Positions 13,319-25,100 of a stretch of DNA of 43,808 nucleotides are shown here, piece by piece. The stretch covers positions 1-43,808 of the forward strand of contig WPDH01000322.1 in assembly GCA_019137255.1 (NCBI GenBank), in the 5' to 3' direction. Positions within the stretch are counted from its first letter, which is position 1; every line of letters begins with the position of its first letter. The DNA comes from Corinectria fuckeliana. Taxonomy: Eukaryota > Ascomycota > Sordariomycetes > Hypocreales > Nectriaceae. The notes beneath the pieces are model-generated. The model made no database searches and was not told the DNA's origin. It worked only from the letters and a program-made list of their open reading frames with translations. The translations under genes were made by a program, and so were the position numbers.

Positions 13319-14590
13319 GATTCAAAGACAGTTTGCTTTGCTTAAGAGGATCATAGGACTCGACAAGCCTCATTGACGGGGATTGGGTTGGTGTGGAGTT
13401 AAGGATAACTTCCCTATTATACATTTCTCACTGCATATATTATTTGGATATTCGATTGGCCTGCTAGCTGTCTTTTTTTAACTGGAGAAAGCGAGGCAGT
13501 AGAACGCTGTAAATACATCATTATTGGGTTTGACGGCGCGTAAGAGGCATAACTAAACTCGGATAGGGCTGGGATTAGCTGTCATGGCCGTTTCACGGTT
13601 TGATCCTATAGGTAGTAGGTTACTGCAGTAACATTACGGCTACCATCAAGGTGTATCCTTAAGGCAGTATCTCGGCAAGCAGCTCAAGCAGACCAACAAT
13701 TCTCTCAACCATGTCCCAGTTCCCATCCTTCTGAGTGCGGCATGCAGTATTCGGGCACAGCGAACTAGAAGAACTGGCCACGTGAGCAGCTCCTGATTCA
13801 GACTTGGGAGGAGGACGGAAGAAGTACCGGTACTACGTAGGTAGTATGTATGAGGAGGCAGAGCGAGCACCTGTAATAAGATGTCAAATGGGAAGATACG
13901 GGACGAGAGAAGAGCGGGGACGAGACGGACGATAACAGGAAACACCTGGCGTGCGGGTTTTGTATGGCTCGATGGCCGGGCCGCATCCATCACCACGGAC
14001 GAACCGTCGACAGTGTTTTCCGTATTCGGAGACGGGCAGCAGCCCAGCTTATCAGCGGAGGGAGGGTCAGATAAGAGGGTGAGAGAGATAAGTATGTACC
14101 TCTAGTGTGCTGGTATGCTGCACCATAAATGACACCTGCTAAGGTACCTATGTACCTGGGTTGGAGTCATGAGAGCTGTTGCTAAATGGAGAATAACGAA
14201 TGAGTCAATGCCGTTGATGTGATCCATGCAACAAGCCGCCGTGGATGCCTGGACCGAACCGCTGAGAGAAGAGAGAACCTGCCAACTGCACTGCGTTGTA
14301 GGGCCGTTCCAAGGTGGATGGATAGGTACCTACGGGTGTTGGATGGTTGTCGACACAAGCTAATCACAGCGCGAGAAAGTCAGCACACCCCTGCAGGAAC
14401 TTCCAGGGTGCGACGCCTGCGAGGCCCACCGAGCAACCACCAGAGCGCACTGACCCATTAGGGGATTATGGGGGTCCCGGGCTGAGTGGATGGCGGCACG
14501 AGGCATCCATGGACCTTGGCACCCAGCGGCAACGAGCTCCGATACAAACTATGTACGAAGTAGGTAGCAATGGGCTGTGGTGTTGCATGA

Positions 14591-14640
14591 GGTGGAGGAG
14601 GAGGAGGTGGAGGAGGTGGAGGAGGTGGATGATGATGAAG
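14591..14640. repeat. GGA/GGT trinucleotide microsatellite
   Basis: A purine-rich run of GGA, GGT and finally GAT units. Read on the minus strand it gives a polyproline run in a short ORF, which I take as an artefact. Confidence 0.85.
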
Positions 14641-15103
14641 TACCGTGCTGGGTTGCTTGATCGAACCTTGCTGGTCTAGAGTGCCAATGCTATCGCCGGC
14701 CTCCATCTAGGTACCTATCTCACTCCGAACTTATTACTCAATGCCCGTTTCCCGCTGGCTTGACTCGGGTCACTCACCCATTCATTCTACGTACCTCGCC
14801 GTCCTCCCGGCCCATCGTCCCGATCACATCATTCTCATCAATTGGTGTCTTCCAAGGCTGCTCCTTCATTACTCCCTCCCTCCCTAGGGCGCTTGCTGCG
14901 GCGAGGTACTTCGCTCTCTCTCTCTGACGTGCGGCTCTAGCCGATGACGACAGCCCTCCATCCAATCCACTCGCCGCCGCCCATCACGAGGACCTTGTTG
15001 CTTGGGCTTGTGCCTTTCTCCTGCAACGCCGTGACCTCGACCCGGGACAGCGCTAGCGCCGGCAGCTCTTTCGTCTCTTGTCAGCTCTCGATAGCGTTGT
15101 TCG

Positions 15104-15180
15104 CCTTCTATCCCTCCATCCCTCTCCTCCTTTCCTCCTTTCTCCCTTTCTCTTCAGCTGCTTCTCTTCCATCTTCAACA
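15104..15180 (+). promoter_or_regulatory. Pyrimidine-rich tract upstream of ATG13
   Basis: Almost uninterrupted C/T sequence (CTCCTTTCCTCC-like) lies about 440-515 bp before the ATG13 start. Such CT tracts are common just upstream of transcription starts in filamentous fungi, so this is the likely core promoter. No clear TATA box is seen. Confidence 0.45.
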
Positions 15181-15497
15181 CACCCCGGTACCTCTCCCCC
15201 GCTAGAACCCCGATACCGATACCGATAGAGTCACGCGTCCGCTCTTCCATTCGCTGGCCGCTGCATCAACCACACACCTTCTACCCACCACCCCCCGGTC
15301 CCCTTTGGCTGCCTGCACTTTGTTGCTCGTTGCTTGGCTGTGCCTGCGTCTTTCCAGGACAGCTGCCTTGTCCCAGGACTTTTGGATTTGCCCTTTTTTT
15401 CCACTTGTCTGCCCGACCGTCTGCCAATCCAGACAACGCACTCGGCCACAACACGCCCAACAGACCCCGTCCCCGCCTTCGCATCGAGTGCCACGAC

Positions 15498-15552
15498 ATG
15501 AACCATGGATGAGCTGCTCCGGTGGCAGGCCGACATCCCCATCCATTCGTGA
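15498..15552 (+). promoter_or_regulatory. Two overlapping upstream ORFs in the ATG13 leader
   Basis: ATG at 15498 opens a 4-codon ORF (M-N-H-G-stop, ending 15512). A second ATG at 15505, in another frame, opens a 15-codon ORF ending at 15552. Both end before the ATG13 start at 15619. If transcription starts in the upstream pyrimidine-rich tract and no leader intron removes them, ribosomes would meet both. They could lower translation or tie it to nutrient state. Their presence is direct; their use is inference. Confidence 0.5.
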
Positions 15553-15618
15553 TCCCACCGCCCCGGGCTTCCATCCCTCCAAGTGTCCAACACTCACTCC
15601 CGCCTACCAATCTTCGCC

Positions 15619-18531
15619 ATGCACCAACAACCGAGACTCCCGCCCCGGGGCTCGTCCCCGGTCACGATGGCCCAGCGCAGCCCGTCCCGACCTACCAACC
15701 CAAGGGAAGCTGCCCTGGGGAACCGATCCCGCGCCGGCTCGACCGTCTCTGGACGAGAAGGCCTCGAATCTCCCGTGCAGGAGAAGTCATTACCTCCGCT
15801 CCCGCCCGCCGAGTCGGTCAAGAAGCTGGACCAGATAATCCAGGTACGTGGGCGCGAAGCTAGGGGCCTCGGGCTCGCTGGCACGTTGGACTGATTGTGT
15901 GTGTTTTTGTAGAACTTCTATGCAAAGACCGCTGCTCTGGTCCTCGACTCCCGTATCAAGGTCACACCCTCACGTAACGCAACTGGTGGCCGTAGAGCCA
16001 ACAAATGGGTATGTTTGCGAACCATCATTGCCACGACCGACCTGCTCATCATCCGATAGTTCCAAATCGAGACCGATGAAATTGAAGACTTCCGGGAAGA
16101 ACTCAAAATATGGAAAAACTGCGGCAGCTTCGACAACCAACCGCCCCCGATGATCATCGAGGTCTACCTCGATACCTCACAACTGAAAGAAAGCCAGAGC
16201 CTCGTCATTGTCGACGAGAATGGAAAGAGGTGGGATGTAATAGAGCAGCTGACCTCCTCGGGGTCGTCTACCGATAGCCCGCCCAGCTCGTCCCGCCGGA
16301 ATCCCGAGGTAGTACTTGAGAGGTGGCGGGTCGGGCTCAAGATGACGGGCATGATACCGAGCGACGACTTCGGCCCCATCCTGCCGACCGTCTACAAGAA
16401 GGCTATCGTCTTCTTTAGATCCCTCTTTATTACCACCCGTCTACTACCCGCATGGAAGTTTGCCAGCCAAGGCCCCGCGAAACATTCCCACCCTGCCCTC
16501 ATCCCTCGGATTAGAATTCGCACTTCTGAGCCCGACCGATCACGCCTTGATCAACTAAGGCACCCCATCGATGGCAGACCGGATCCCGTCACAGAGTACA
16601 TGTTCGGGGATCTGGAGGTGCCCGTAGGCCGACTTAGCACTTTTGTCACGTATCGCAATGACTGCAACTTCCGCATTGACGATTCTGAGGCTCTACTAAG
16701 CTCTCGCTTCATGGGCGTTGACGAAAACTTCTTCAGGCCATCACTGCCCCAACAAGAACGTCCCCGCGCACCCCTCGCCGAGGTCGGCTCGCTGCGTGAT
16801 AACCGAGCTCGTCCAAATGCCAGTGACCTGCACCAGACATATGGCAGTCTCTCCACCTTTCACGGCAACGGAGCCCTGGGTACCAGTCCCATCTCGGCCT
16901 TGAGAGCTGTGCGCCCACCAGGCTCTGACACGAGCTCCCCTCCCGAGTCACTGCCCATAAACAGCGACATTGGCGCTCCAAATTCATTACCAGTCGGCCG
17001 TCATGGAGCAAGCCGTCCAACGCTGCGAGCATTAGAAGGGGGCCACGGTCGTAGACCATCCGTTTCCTTTCAGCCCTTCAAGGCAGGCTCGCTCTCGGGC
17101 TCCCCAATTCCACGCCAGGCTGACACTGACTCGCCTGCGTCTCCCAGTTCGCTGTCTCGTGCGGCAGGGATCCCGTCTCTTCAACAAGCCAGAAACCGTA
17201 CGTCTCTCACTGCGGGTATGCCGGCGTCTCTCCGAGGAGGGCCTCCCCCAGCAGTGGATACCGCGATTGCCGGATCTCCTCGGCCCGCTACCACAAGCAG
17301 GTATAGCAGTAGTTTTACACACCGTCGTGGCCGGTCATCCTTTGGCGGTGCCAGCAGAGCCGGGGACGACGAACAAGGCAGTAGTGGGAGACAGAGCCTG
17401 GCTTCATCGGTAGCGCAACCCGGCTCTGGTCTCCTAGCAGAAGTGGCGGGGACCAGCTCAGATTCGCTCCAAAACGAGGACGATAATATTTCCGAATTTT
17501 TAAAGGCCCTCGACAGCAAGAAGACACTCAAAAGCTTTGAGCCGACCAAGAAGGGGGAGTCGGCGACCAATCGGACGGTGGCCCAGCTTTCCAGATTTCA
17601 CATGATGAAGGACTCCAACAACGCTCTGACGGACTCGATGACTTCTTCAGTGCAGATGCAACGGTCCTCGAGCTCCTCGAGCAGGCAGTTGGCGAGCGTG
17701 CCCAACATGATTGCCCCGGCGTCCATGTCGGCATCGTCGTCTCCCGGAAAGCCGCTGTCGCCACACACTCCACACACGCCCGCCGTTCCGTCCCGCCTGA
17801 GCGAGAATTCCATCATCGACTATACGGTTCAGGGCCGTATTGCTTCGCGTCAGGGCCGCAGGCCAGAGAGCGCCCCTACTGGACCTAGCAGAGAGAGCAC
17901 CATCACCCAAGATGGCACAACGGCTATCGATATTCCTCTCTCCCCACGGCTGAACTCATATCAGCGACGTTCGAGCTCGGCGGTGCAGCAGAATCGGGCA
18001 ATGGTGGACGATGACGAGACCGACCTAGCCTTTGCAAACCGCAGCATCAGTCTGGGGGCAGAGGATAGGGAGCCTCCTACGATGAGCATCCTCCTAGGAA
18101 GGCAAATGCAGCTAGAGGAAGAGTCCACCGCGCAGGGAGGCTTGCCTGGTGGGTTCCAGCCGGCTACTGAGATTGAGACACCCGACACATCTGAGATGCG
18201 ACAAGGATCCGAAGAGAATCCGCCCGAGGGACTCATACCGGCTCCGTCGAGCTCGCCATTCGGGAGACGTCGTTATACAGGCATGGGAGCAACCCACCGA
18301 CAGACGCCGCCGCAATCCTCAAGAGGCAGCTTCACCGGATCAGTCAGCAGGCTGGCCCGAGGGGATGACGAATCAGTTGGCGGGGAACCGCTGATGTTTG
18401 ATCTCTCAGAAATGGATGCGCAAGGCCGACGAAGCATAGAAGAAGGACAAACCGGCGAGCAAGGACCTTCCAGGACCGGATCTGACCGCGGTGGATTCGA
18501 CAGTCGAGAAGCTTCGCGACGAGGTTGGTGA
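15619..18531 (+). CDS. ATG13: Autophagy-related protein 13, Atg1 kinase complex scaffold
   Basis: Three exons, 15619-15843, 15913-16008 and 16060-18531, separated by 69- and 51-nt introns in phase 0, give 930 residues. The N-terminal HORMA domain (about 65-335) crosses all three exons: it begins with KLDQIIQ / NFYAKTAALVLDSRI, continues through FQIETDEIEDF, and ends near RFMGVDENFF. The rest is Ser/Pro-rich and predicted disordered, as in fungal Atg13. It holds a conserved ISEFLKALDSKKTLKSF stretch and, about 30 residues on, TNRTVAQLSRF, in the part of the protein where Atg17 and Atg1 binding map in yeast, and a C-terminal LMFDLSEMD motif. Known role: it is dephosphorylated when TOR is inactive, binds Atg1 and Atg17, and starts autophagosome formation at the pre-autophagosomal structure. 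The start at MHQQPR is the first ATG in frame with the domain. The 3' end may be spliced differently (see findings). Confidence 0.96.
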
Positions 18532-19612
18532 GTTTGAGGAAGTTGTGTTAGTTCATGTAGACTACAGTTGGCAATCACATTTATAGGCGAAGATGGAAGA
18601 GAGAAAGGAGACATGTTGGCGTCATCTAGAGTACGGCCCTGGTGTGGCCCCAGGCGGAGTTGCCGGCAGGATTGGGCGCTTTTTGGGCACTTCGATTCCC
18701 ATTTGGTAGCTTTATTGTTGATCTGGCGTTGATGGTTCTCATGTTGCATTTGTTTTGTGGTACACGGCGATTTCTGCAGATATGCATGGAAGGGGTTAAA
18801 GAATGGAAAGGCGGTTCTTGGACATATTTGTGAGTCAGAGGCTTAGCCATAGGGAAGAGGGGGGATGGGAGCATTGGGTTAGATGTCTCTAAGCTCGACC
18901 GTAAATAAACCCAATGAGTCTGCCATGCTCCGATCCCATTTTCGCGGTTGCAACACCTGATATGAGAATGACTAGGAACATTTCCACTCTCAACTGTTTA
19001 CGAGTCTATTTCATCAAGTCTCTAAGTGTGGTGTATAGAGCATCAGATATGCTGTAAACGTCCTTCACAGCCTCTCTGTGTTCATGCATGTAGCCGGATA
19101 ATTATACCTGCCGGCTAGGACTTTTGGTGATAAAAAATAAAGCACGTAGTGCAGCTCACAAGTCAAAGAATCACTTTGAATCAGCCTCATGTCTACTGGT
19201 CTACACAATCCCTTTTAAGTGCGCGAAGGCGCCATTAACGTTCCTGACTCCACATCAACCTAGGGAGTACATTAATGACCGATAACAGTAGGCAAACTGG
19301 GGGGAGAAACATTTAGCTAGAGTGATCGATCATACATCTTTAGCGCAATACACACATGCACCTTGTTGGTGACACATTTTGGCACCTTCGCCGCACTCAA
19401 GGGGATACATAGATAGCCTTCCTCGCCAGATCAGAGAATTGGCCAATAAGATGACTTCCCAGCAGAGACAAGCTCAAGCTATCCATAAGATTACGAATAG
19501 AGGGTAGGTACTGAAGACGTCCTTAGGTGCCAGGTGCCAAGTGCCGAGGCGTTAGGTGTCAATACTTTCTGGTGTACTCGCCCCTCTGGTTCCACGGTTT
19601 CGACGATCACTA

Positions 19613-19718
19613 CCTTTGCTGCCGGTTATGATGAAATAGGCAACATGGGTTAACGCTTGCTATGAATGATCCCTGCCTTTGCCCGCCAGTTATGATGAAA
19701 TGTGTTAAAGCGTGTTTG
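19613..19718. repeat. Imperfect direct repeat in intergenic DNA
   Basis: Segments starting at 19613 and about 19676 share CCTTTGC, then GTTATGATGAAAT and a GGTTAAcGC / GTTAAAGCG part. The unit is about 62 bp and diverged. It is not part of a gene I can recognise. Confidence 0.55.
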
Positions 19719-21770
19719 AGAAGACTTGCCACTTATTTGCTATAGATAGCAGCTTGCGGTTTTTGCCATTTGCCACATGTTAACCGCCTTATGGAAATCT
19801 GATTGGCATCCCTTTGCTACTACTGCCAAGGCAGGTGGGGCGTATCTTTTACCTTGTACGGAGTAAAGCGAATGAGAGAACCTATGATAGAGAGTACACT
19901 GATCTTTACCCAGTTTTGGCAGCAAATGATGTACCGCTGATCTTCAAAGAAACATAATCGTGACTTCATTTTGCGTATAGTTGTAGTATCGCACGAGTGT
20001 CGTTCTTAGGTAGCGAGCAAAATTGGAGAAAAAGCTGGGTCAGGTACCTCTAACCTGCCTTAGCGGTAGCAAATGGGATGCAAGCATACTCGGCAGTGAC
20101 GTAACTTGCTAGTGGCCCGGAGGGTCTGTTATGTATCCACGGGTTGTCCGTCCCTTAGGTGGCAATATAGGATGGATCCATGGATGGTGAGGCTGAGATG
20201 TGTTTCAGGGCGCCGGTGTTGAGCTACAGCGGCCACAGCCCTGAAAAAGACCCTTGCCGGCAAACCGGGTTTTAGGGTTGTAACGCATCATGTCCCCTGC
20301 CAGCTACCCGCTACTGCATGTGGCTACTGGCTATGAATGGATGAATGGCAGGCATGTTGCTCCGGAGCATCAACGCCGGCGTGCATGATGTCATACACCT
20401 TTTTTTAAACAAGTGGCATGAAGGCCAGTGCACAGTGTTTTTGCAACTGTCTAATGCTCGCTAATCTGTACCCGTCGGTACAGTTGTTACTGACAGGGCC
20501 TTTACGGTATGGTGCTGAGACGTAGTCTTCGTCAACGGCGGCTAACGAAGTCTCTGAATGATTTACATTTTCTCGTCTTCTTGTGAAGCGCGCCGCATGC
20601 CGCTTGCCGCATGCCGCCATTGGTGTCGCTCGACGAAGGTAAGAGGGGCACAAGGGCACTACCAGCCCGCTTTATTAACGGTACCTGCGCACGGGAAGGG
20701 GGGATGAAGCGCTTCTCTTTTGCTTATTGCCGTGTATTCTCAAGCGGTCTAGGCCTGCGGGCAGTTATGATTGTTTTGTCCTAGACGGCCCTGTAACTAA
20801 GCAACTCAGATACAAAACTGGGGATTGGAGATTGGTGAGATGAAGATGATAGATGATAGTATGCTGCTATACCTAGATGTCGATCACGGTAGCCAACAGG
20901 CCTTAACCCATGCCTACTACGTAGGACTCCAGTGTCGACCCATGATCTCCCGCTCCCGCCCTAATCAGTCATCATCCACCAGGACTCGTGCTTGAAATTG
21001 CCAGCTTACGGTCAAGCTAGCGCGCTTCTTATGCGCTCTTATGCTTACACCCCACGCTGTGATAGGCCGTGGCGCCGCATAACGGGGCGATCGTTGATCT
21101 CTGGGCCTTCATCCCTGATCTGTGATATCCGGCCCGGGGCCAGCTGCAATTGGGCCTTGTCTCACCTTTTGAAGAGCCCGGAAGGGATGGATACGTACCT
21201 AGTAGTTAGATGCCGGCGTTTCATTCTCACATTGTGCTCTTTGCATCGTGGCGTAAGCCTACATAGTAGCACACTGACTATTCGGTACAATGCCACCGTC
21301 TACCTACCTATCTTTCGCGGCACGCATCCGTCACTATGAAACTTGCTAGTACCGTGCGATCGACCAAGGGACCAGTTGCCTGCGTTCATCCCCCCAAGAC
21401 GCCTTGCATACGCCCCGGCTCCTGTACCCCCGGCGCCCTCCTCTCTCAACCTGTCAGCAACATGGGGGTGGGTTCTCTCACTCTGACGCCAGAACCACGA
21501 CGATCGAACGAGCTAGCTACTTCACATGAAGACACGCTAAGTAGGTAATAACTACCTAGACTGGCACCTACCGTACGGAGTGCCTATGTGAGAATCTCGC
21601 GCACTGTGCGTCGCCACCTTCTCGCAACCACCACCACGGATACGGCACAGCACTACCTACACTACAATTACAACTGCGCCTGTACGTAACAAACGGACAC
21701 AACCACCACCACACCCATCCTAGGCACGGCGTCCTGTCGAACGAATACCATCCCGTTCAAGCATCAACAA

Positions 21771-21899
21771 ATGACGAAACCCGCTAGCAGAGCCCATCGC
21801 AATTCATCCTCCCCGTTCGCCCCAGCCTGTCACCCGTCAAACCCTCCCGCCGGTCCCTGCCGATCTTGCATCTTGGATCTGCTCCCCGACTGCACTTGA
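21771..21899 (+). promoter_or_regulatory. Upstream ORF (42 codons) ahead of the phytochrome gene
   Basis: ATG at 21771, stop TGA at 21897-21899, 231 bp before the main start. It counts as an upstream ORF only if the mRNA begins before it. A GTACGT near 21,686 and a CTGCAG near 21,990 could be ends of a leader intron that would remove it. Confidence 0.35.
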
Positions 21900-22004
21900 A
21901 CAACAACTTGCTGTGCTCTTCTAACTGCTTCCCTCAAAAAGTCTTTTCCCCAAGCAAGGCTGTCTTTTCCTCGGATTGGATTCTCCTGCAGTTAGATCAC
22001 GGGC

Positions 22005-22112
22005 ATGTGCGACGCCACGACGACCCTTAATTCTCGACGACCCCCCCTACTCAACTTCCCCTCCTTCCCCCGACTCGCCGTATTTCTCACGTCCCAGCAT
22101 TGTCACTTTTAG
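22005..22112 (+). promoter_or_regulatory. Upstream ORF (35 codons) ending 17 nt before the phytochrome start
   Basis: ATG at 22005 reads to TAG at 22110-22112, leaving 17 nt to the phytochrome ATG at 22130. With so little room for reinitiation it would be expected to reduce translation of the main ORF. The reading frame is directly visible; the regulatory effect is inferred. Confidence 0.5.
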
Positions 22113-22129
22113 GTGCGGCTAGGTTCGTC

Positions 22130-25100
22130 ATGGATGCGTCTCAGGGAACCGAGGACCAGGCCGAAGGCCAGATCCAGGACCCTTCCACCTCGCCCCAACC
22201 GCCCATCAAATCCTCATCTTCGCCCAAACCTCATCGCTTGCCACCAGGTATCGATCTTTCGCCCGTGGACACGGCCCCCGACGGAGTCGACAGGTCCCGC
22301 ACAGCTCAAGCGGTAGAGCCAAGTGAACAGGGCAGCGTCTGTAACTCAGACACACCCTTCTCGCCGTTCAGCATCAGGTCCGACAACCACGGCCGCCCGT
22401 CTGCCGCCTCAGACACTGCCAGCGACCGAGTGTTCCCTATTCGATCAGTCATCAGCGTCGATCCCGCCAGCATTAACATTTCCCGCGACGACTATTTCCC
22501 AACCCCGCGCAACGAGTCACAAGCCATTCCCATTCAGCTGCCCGGCAGTGCTCGGGAACCAGACCTAGACCTTAGGCGGTCAGAGACCATGCCAACTCAC
22601 TCCATTAAGGCATCAAGTGACCGCCTTGCAGCGGCATCGCGTAGGAAAAATACTATGAGCGGCCCCATGTCAAGCATCCAGTTAGATGCTGCTAGACAAG
22701 GACCCAGCTCTACCCCTCTACAGCTCAACATTGCCACTTCGGATCACGAACTTGACGAGCCGGGCCCGTCAGGCGTGGCAGCCCTTGATACTGAGTCCGG
22801 CTCTACGTCCTGCATGGCAGACGAATCGATGCCCGACGCCCATATGACAAACCGCTTCACGCACGTGGTGACAGGTGACGGGCATGCCCTCATTACTGGC
22901 CGGGATGGCGTCCTACAGAGATGCGAGGACGAGCCCATCCACACCCCTGGTGCGGTACAAATCTTTGGAGTTCTCCTGGCCTTGCGCGAGGAGAGTGAGG
23001 GGTGCTTCGCCGTGCGATATGTCAGCGAAAATTCGGAGAGAATGCTGGGCTATTCGCCCCAGAAGCTGTTTCAACAGAAGAACTTCCTCGATATATTGAC
23101 AGAGGAGCAGCAGGACAACCTCCTTGACCACATCGATTTTATCCGTGACGAAGACGCCGATCCTGCCATCAACGGGCCCGAGGTGTTCAGCATATCTATC
23201 CGCACGCCCAAGTCAAGGAGCAGGAAGCTCTGGTGTGCCATGCATATCAATCCTGCGCATCCCGATCTGGTTATTTGCGAGTTCGAAATGGATGACGACA
23301 CGGAATATCCCCTCCGACCAAGAGAAGAATGGGAGACTCCCGAAACTCCACACGATACGCTCCAAGCCAATGCAACATTAGAGGAGATCCAAGACAGCAC
23401 TGAGATTCTTAGCAAACCTCTCCGGATTCTAAGGAGTGCGAGGAAAAGAAGAGGAGATCAAGGCGCAATGCAGGTCTTTGATATTCTGTCACAGGTTCAG
23501 GAGCAGCTGGCATCCGCCCCTAACTTGGAGACCTTTCTCAAAATCTTGGTCGGTATCGTTAAGGAATTAACCGGTTTCCACCGCGTCATGATTTACCAAT
23601 TTGATCAATCTTTCAATGGCAAGGTCGTTACTGAGCTAGTCGACGGCTCTCAAACATCAGATCTATATAAGGGGCTTCACTTCCCAGCGTCCGACATTCC
23701 CCGGCAGGCACGAGATCTTTACAAGTTGAACAAGGTCCGCTTGCTCTACAACCGAGATCAGGACACCGCCAGGATGGTCTGTCGAACAAAAGAGGACCTG
23801 GATGTTCCCTTGGACATGAGCCATGCTTACCTCCGAGCCATGTCCCCGATTCACTTGAAATACTTGACCAACATGGCAGTACGATCGTCGATGTCGATAT
23901 CCATAAACGCGTTTGACGAACTCTGGGGCCTTATTTCTTGTCACTCTTACGGAAACCAGGGCATGCGGGTATCCTTCCCGATCCGCAAAATGTGTCGCCT
24001 GGTTGGAGACACAGCCTCCCGAAATATCGAGAGGCTTTCCTATGCCTCCCGATTGCAGGCCCGGAAACTCATCAACACCGCTCCTTCCGACAAAAACCCA
24101 TCGGGCTACATAATTGCGTCGTCGGAAGATCTCCTGAAGCTTTTCGATGCTGACTTTGGGCTGTTGTCTATCAAGGGCGAGACCAAAATTATGGGAACTA
24201 TCGAGCAAAGCCAGGAAGCGTTGGCCTTACTGGAATATCTGCGCATGCGCAAGCTCACGTCTGTAGTCGCTTCACAGAACGTTCGGGAAGCGTTCCCGGA
24301 TTTGCGATACCCGCCTGGATTCCAGGTCATTGCCGGCCTACTATACGTTCCTTTAAGCGTTGGTGGCAGTGACTTCATCGTCTTCTTCCGTCGGGGTCAA
24401 ATTAAGGAGGTGAAGTGGGCTGGCAACCCTTACGAGAAAGTAGTCCGAGATGGTACCGTCGGTTACTTGGAGCCAAGGAGAAGTTTCAAGACTTGGCACG
24501 AGACGGTGGTTGGCATGTGCCGAGAGTGGAACGAAGAGCAGGTTGAAACCGCCGCTGTGCTTTGCCTCGTCTACGGTGGGTTTATTTTCTTCCTCTTTGT
24601 TCTTACGTTTCTTGATTTCTGATACTCAAGTTACTCTTAGGGAAATTCATCGAGGTTTGGCGCCAGAAAGAGGCAGCTATCGAAGGCAGCAAGCTCACGC
24701 GCATTTTGCTCGCCAACTCAGCTCACGAAGTTCGGACGCCATTGAACGCCATTATCAATTACCTCGAAATAGCACTTGAAGGGTCACTTGACCCAGAAAC
24801 TCGCGAGAATCTAGCTCGGTCTCATTCGGCCTCAAAGTCGTTGATTTATGTGATCAATGATCTGCTCGACCTGACTAAGACGGAAGAGGGCCAGAATCTT
24901 GTCAAAGATGAAATATTTGAGCTCTCCGCCTGTCTCCGGGAAGCTACCAACCCCTTCGAAGCCGACGCCAAGCGCAAGGGCATCAAATACGACGTCATTG
25001 AGCACCCTGGACTGCCATGTCTTGTGCACGGCGATGAGCGGCGAATTCGGCAGGCCATCTCGAATGTCATCGCAAATGCTTTCACTCACACTGATAATGG

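Larger units (their letters stand above)
13319..15618. other. Intergenic region between the BTB gene and ATG13
   Basis: About 2.3 kb with no credible gene. The first 200-300 bases are the 3' end of the BTB gene. The centre holds recurring TAGGTACC-like words and a GGA/GGT microsatellite. From about 14,950 on, the plus strand becomes pyrimidine-rich and is the probable promoter and 5' leader of ATG13. ORFs here, such as a 94-codon one at 14944-15228 and a proline run on the minus strand over the microsatellite, look like products of low-complexity sequence. Confidence 0.6.
18532..22129. other. Long intergenic region between ATG13 and the phytochrome gene
   Basis: About 3.6 kb without a supported gene. 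The first 300-400 bases are probable ATG13 3' UTR. The middle (about 19,000-21,500) has balanced composition and only short ORFs without recognisable features. It contains an imperfect direct repeat at 19613-19718 and a cluster of GGTGCC-like words at 19524-19561. From about 21,600 onward the sequence is C-rich and pyrimidine-rich, typical of a fungal promoter and leader, and carries two upstream ORFs. Such a long upstream region suits a gene under complex control, but that is inference. Confidence 0.55.

Noticed and set aside
14458..14706. Minus-strand ORF with a long polyproline run
   Set aside because: It is only the translation of the GGA/GGT microsatellite; no domain or splice partner.
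14944..15228. 94-codon ORF with a hydrophobic start, possible secreted protein
   Set aside because: Hydrophobicity comes from the C/T-rich tract; it ends in the ATG13 leader and has no mature region of interest.
18532..22129. tRNA or other small RNA gene in the long intergenic region
   Set aside because: I found no B-box-like GGTTCRA sequence with a fitting acceptor stem here or elsewhere in the window.
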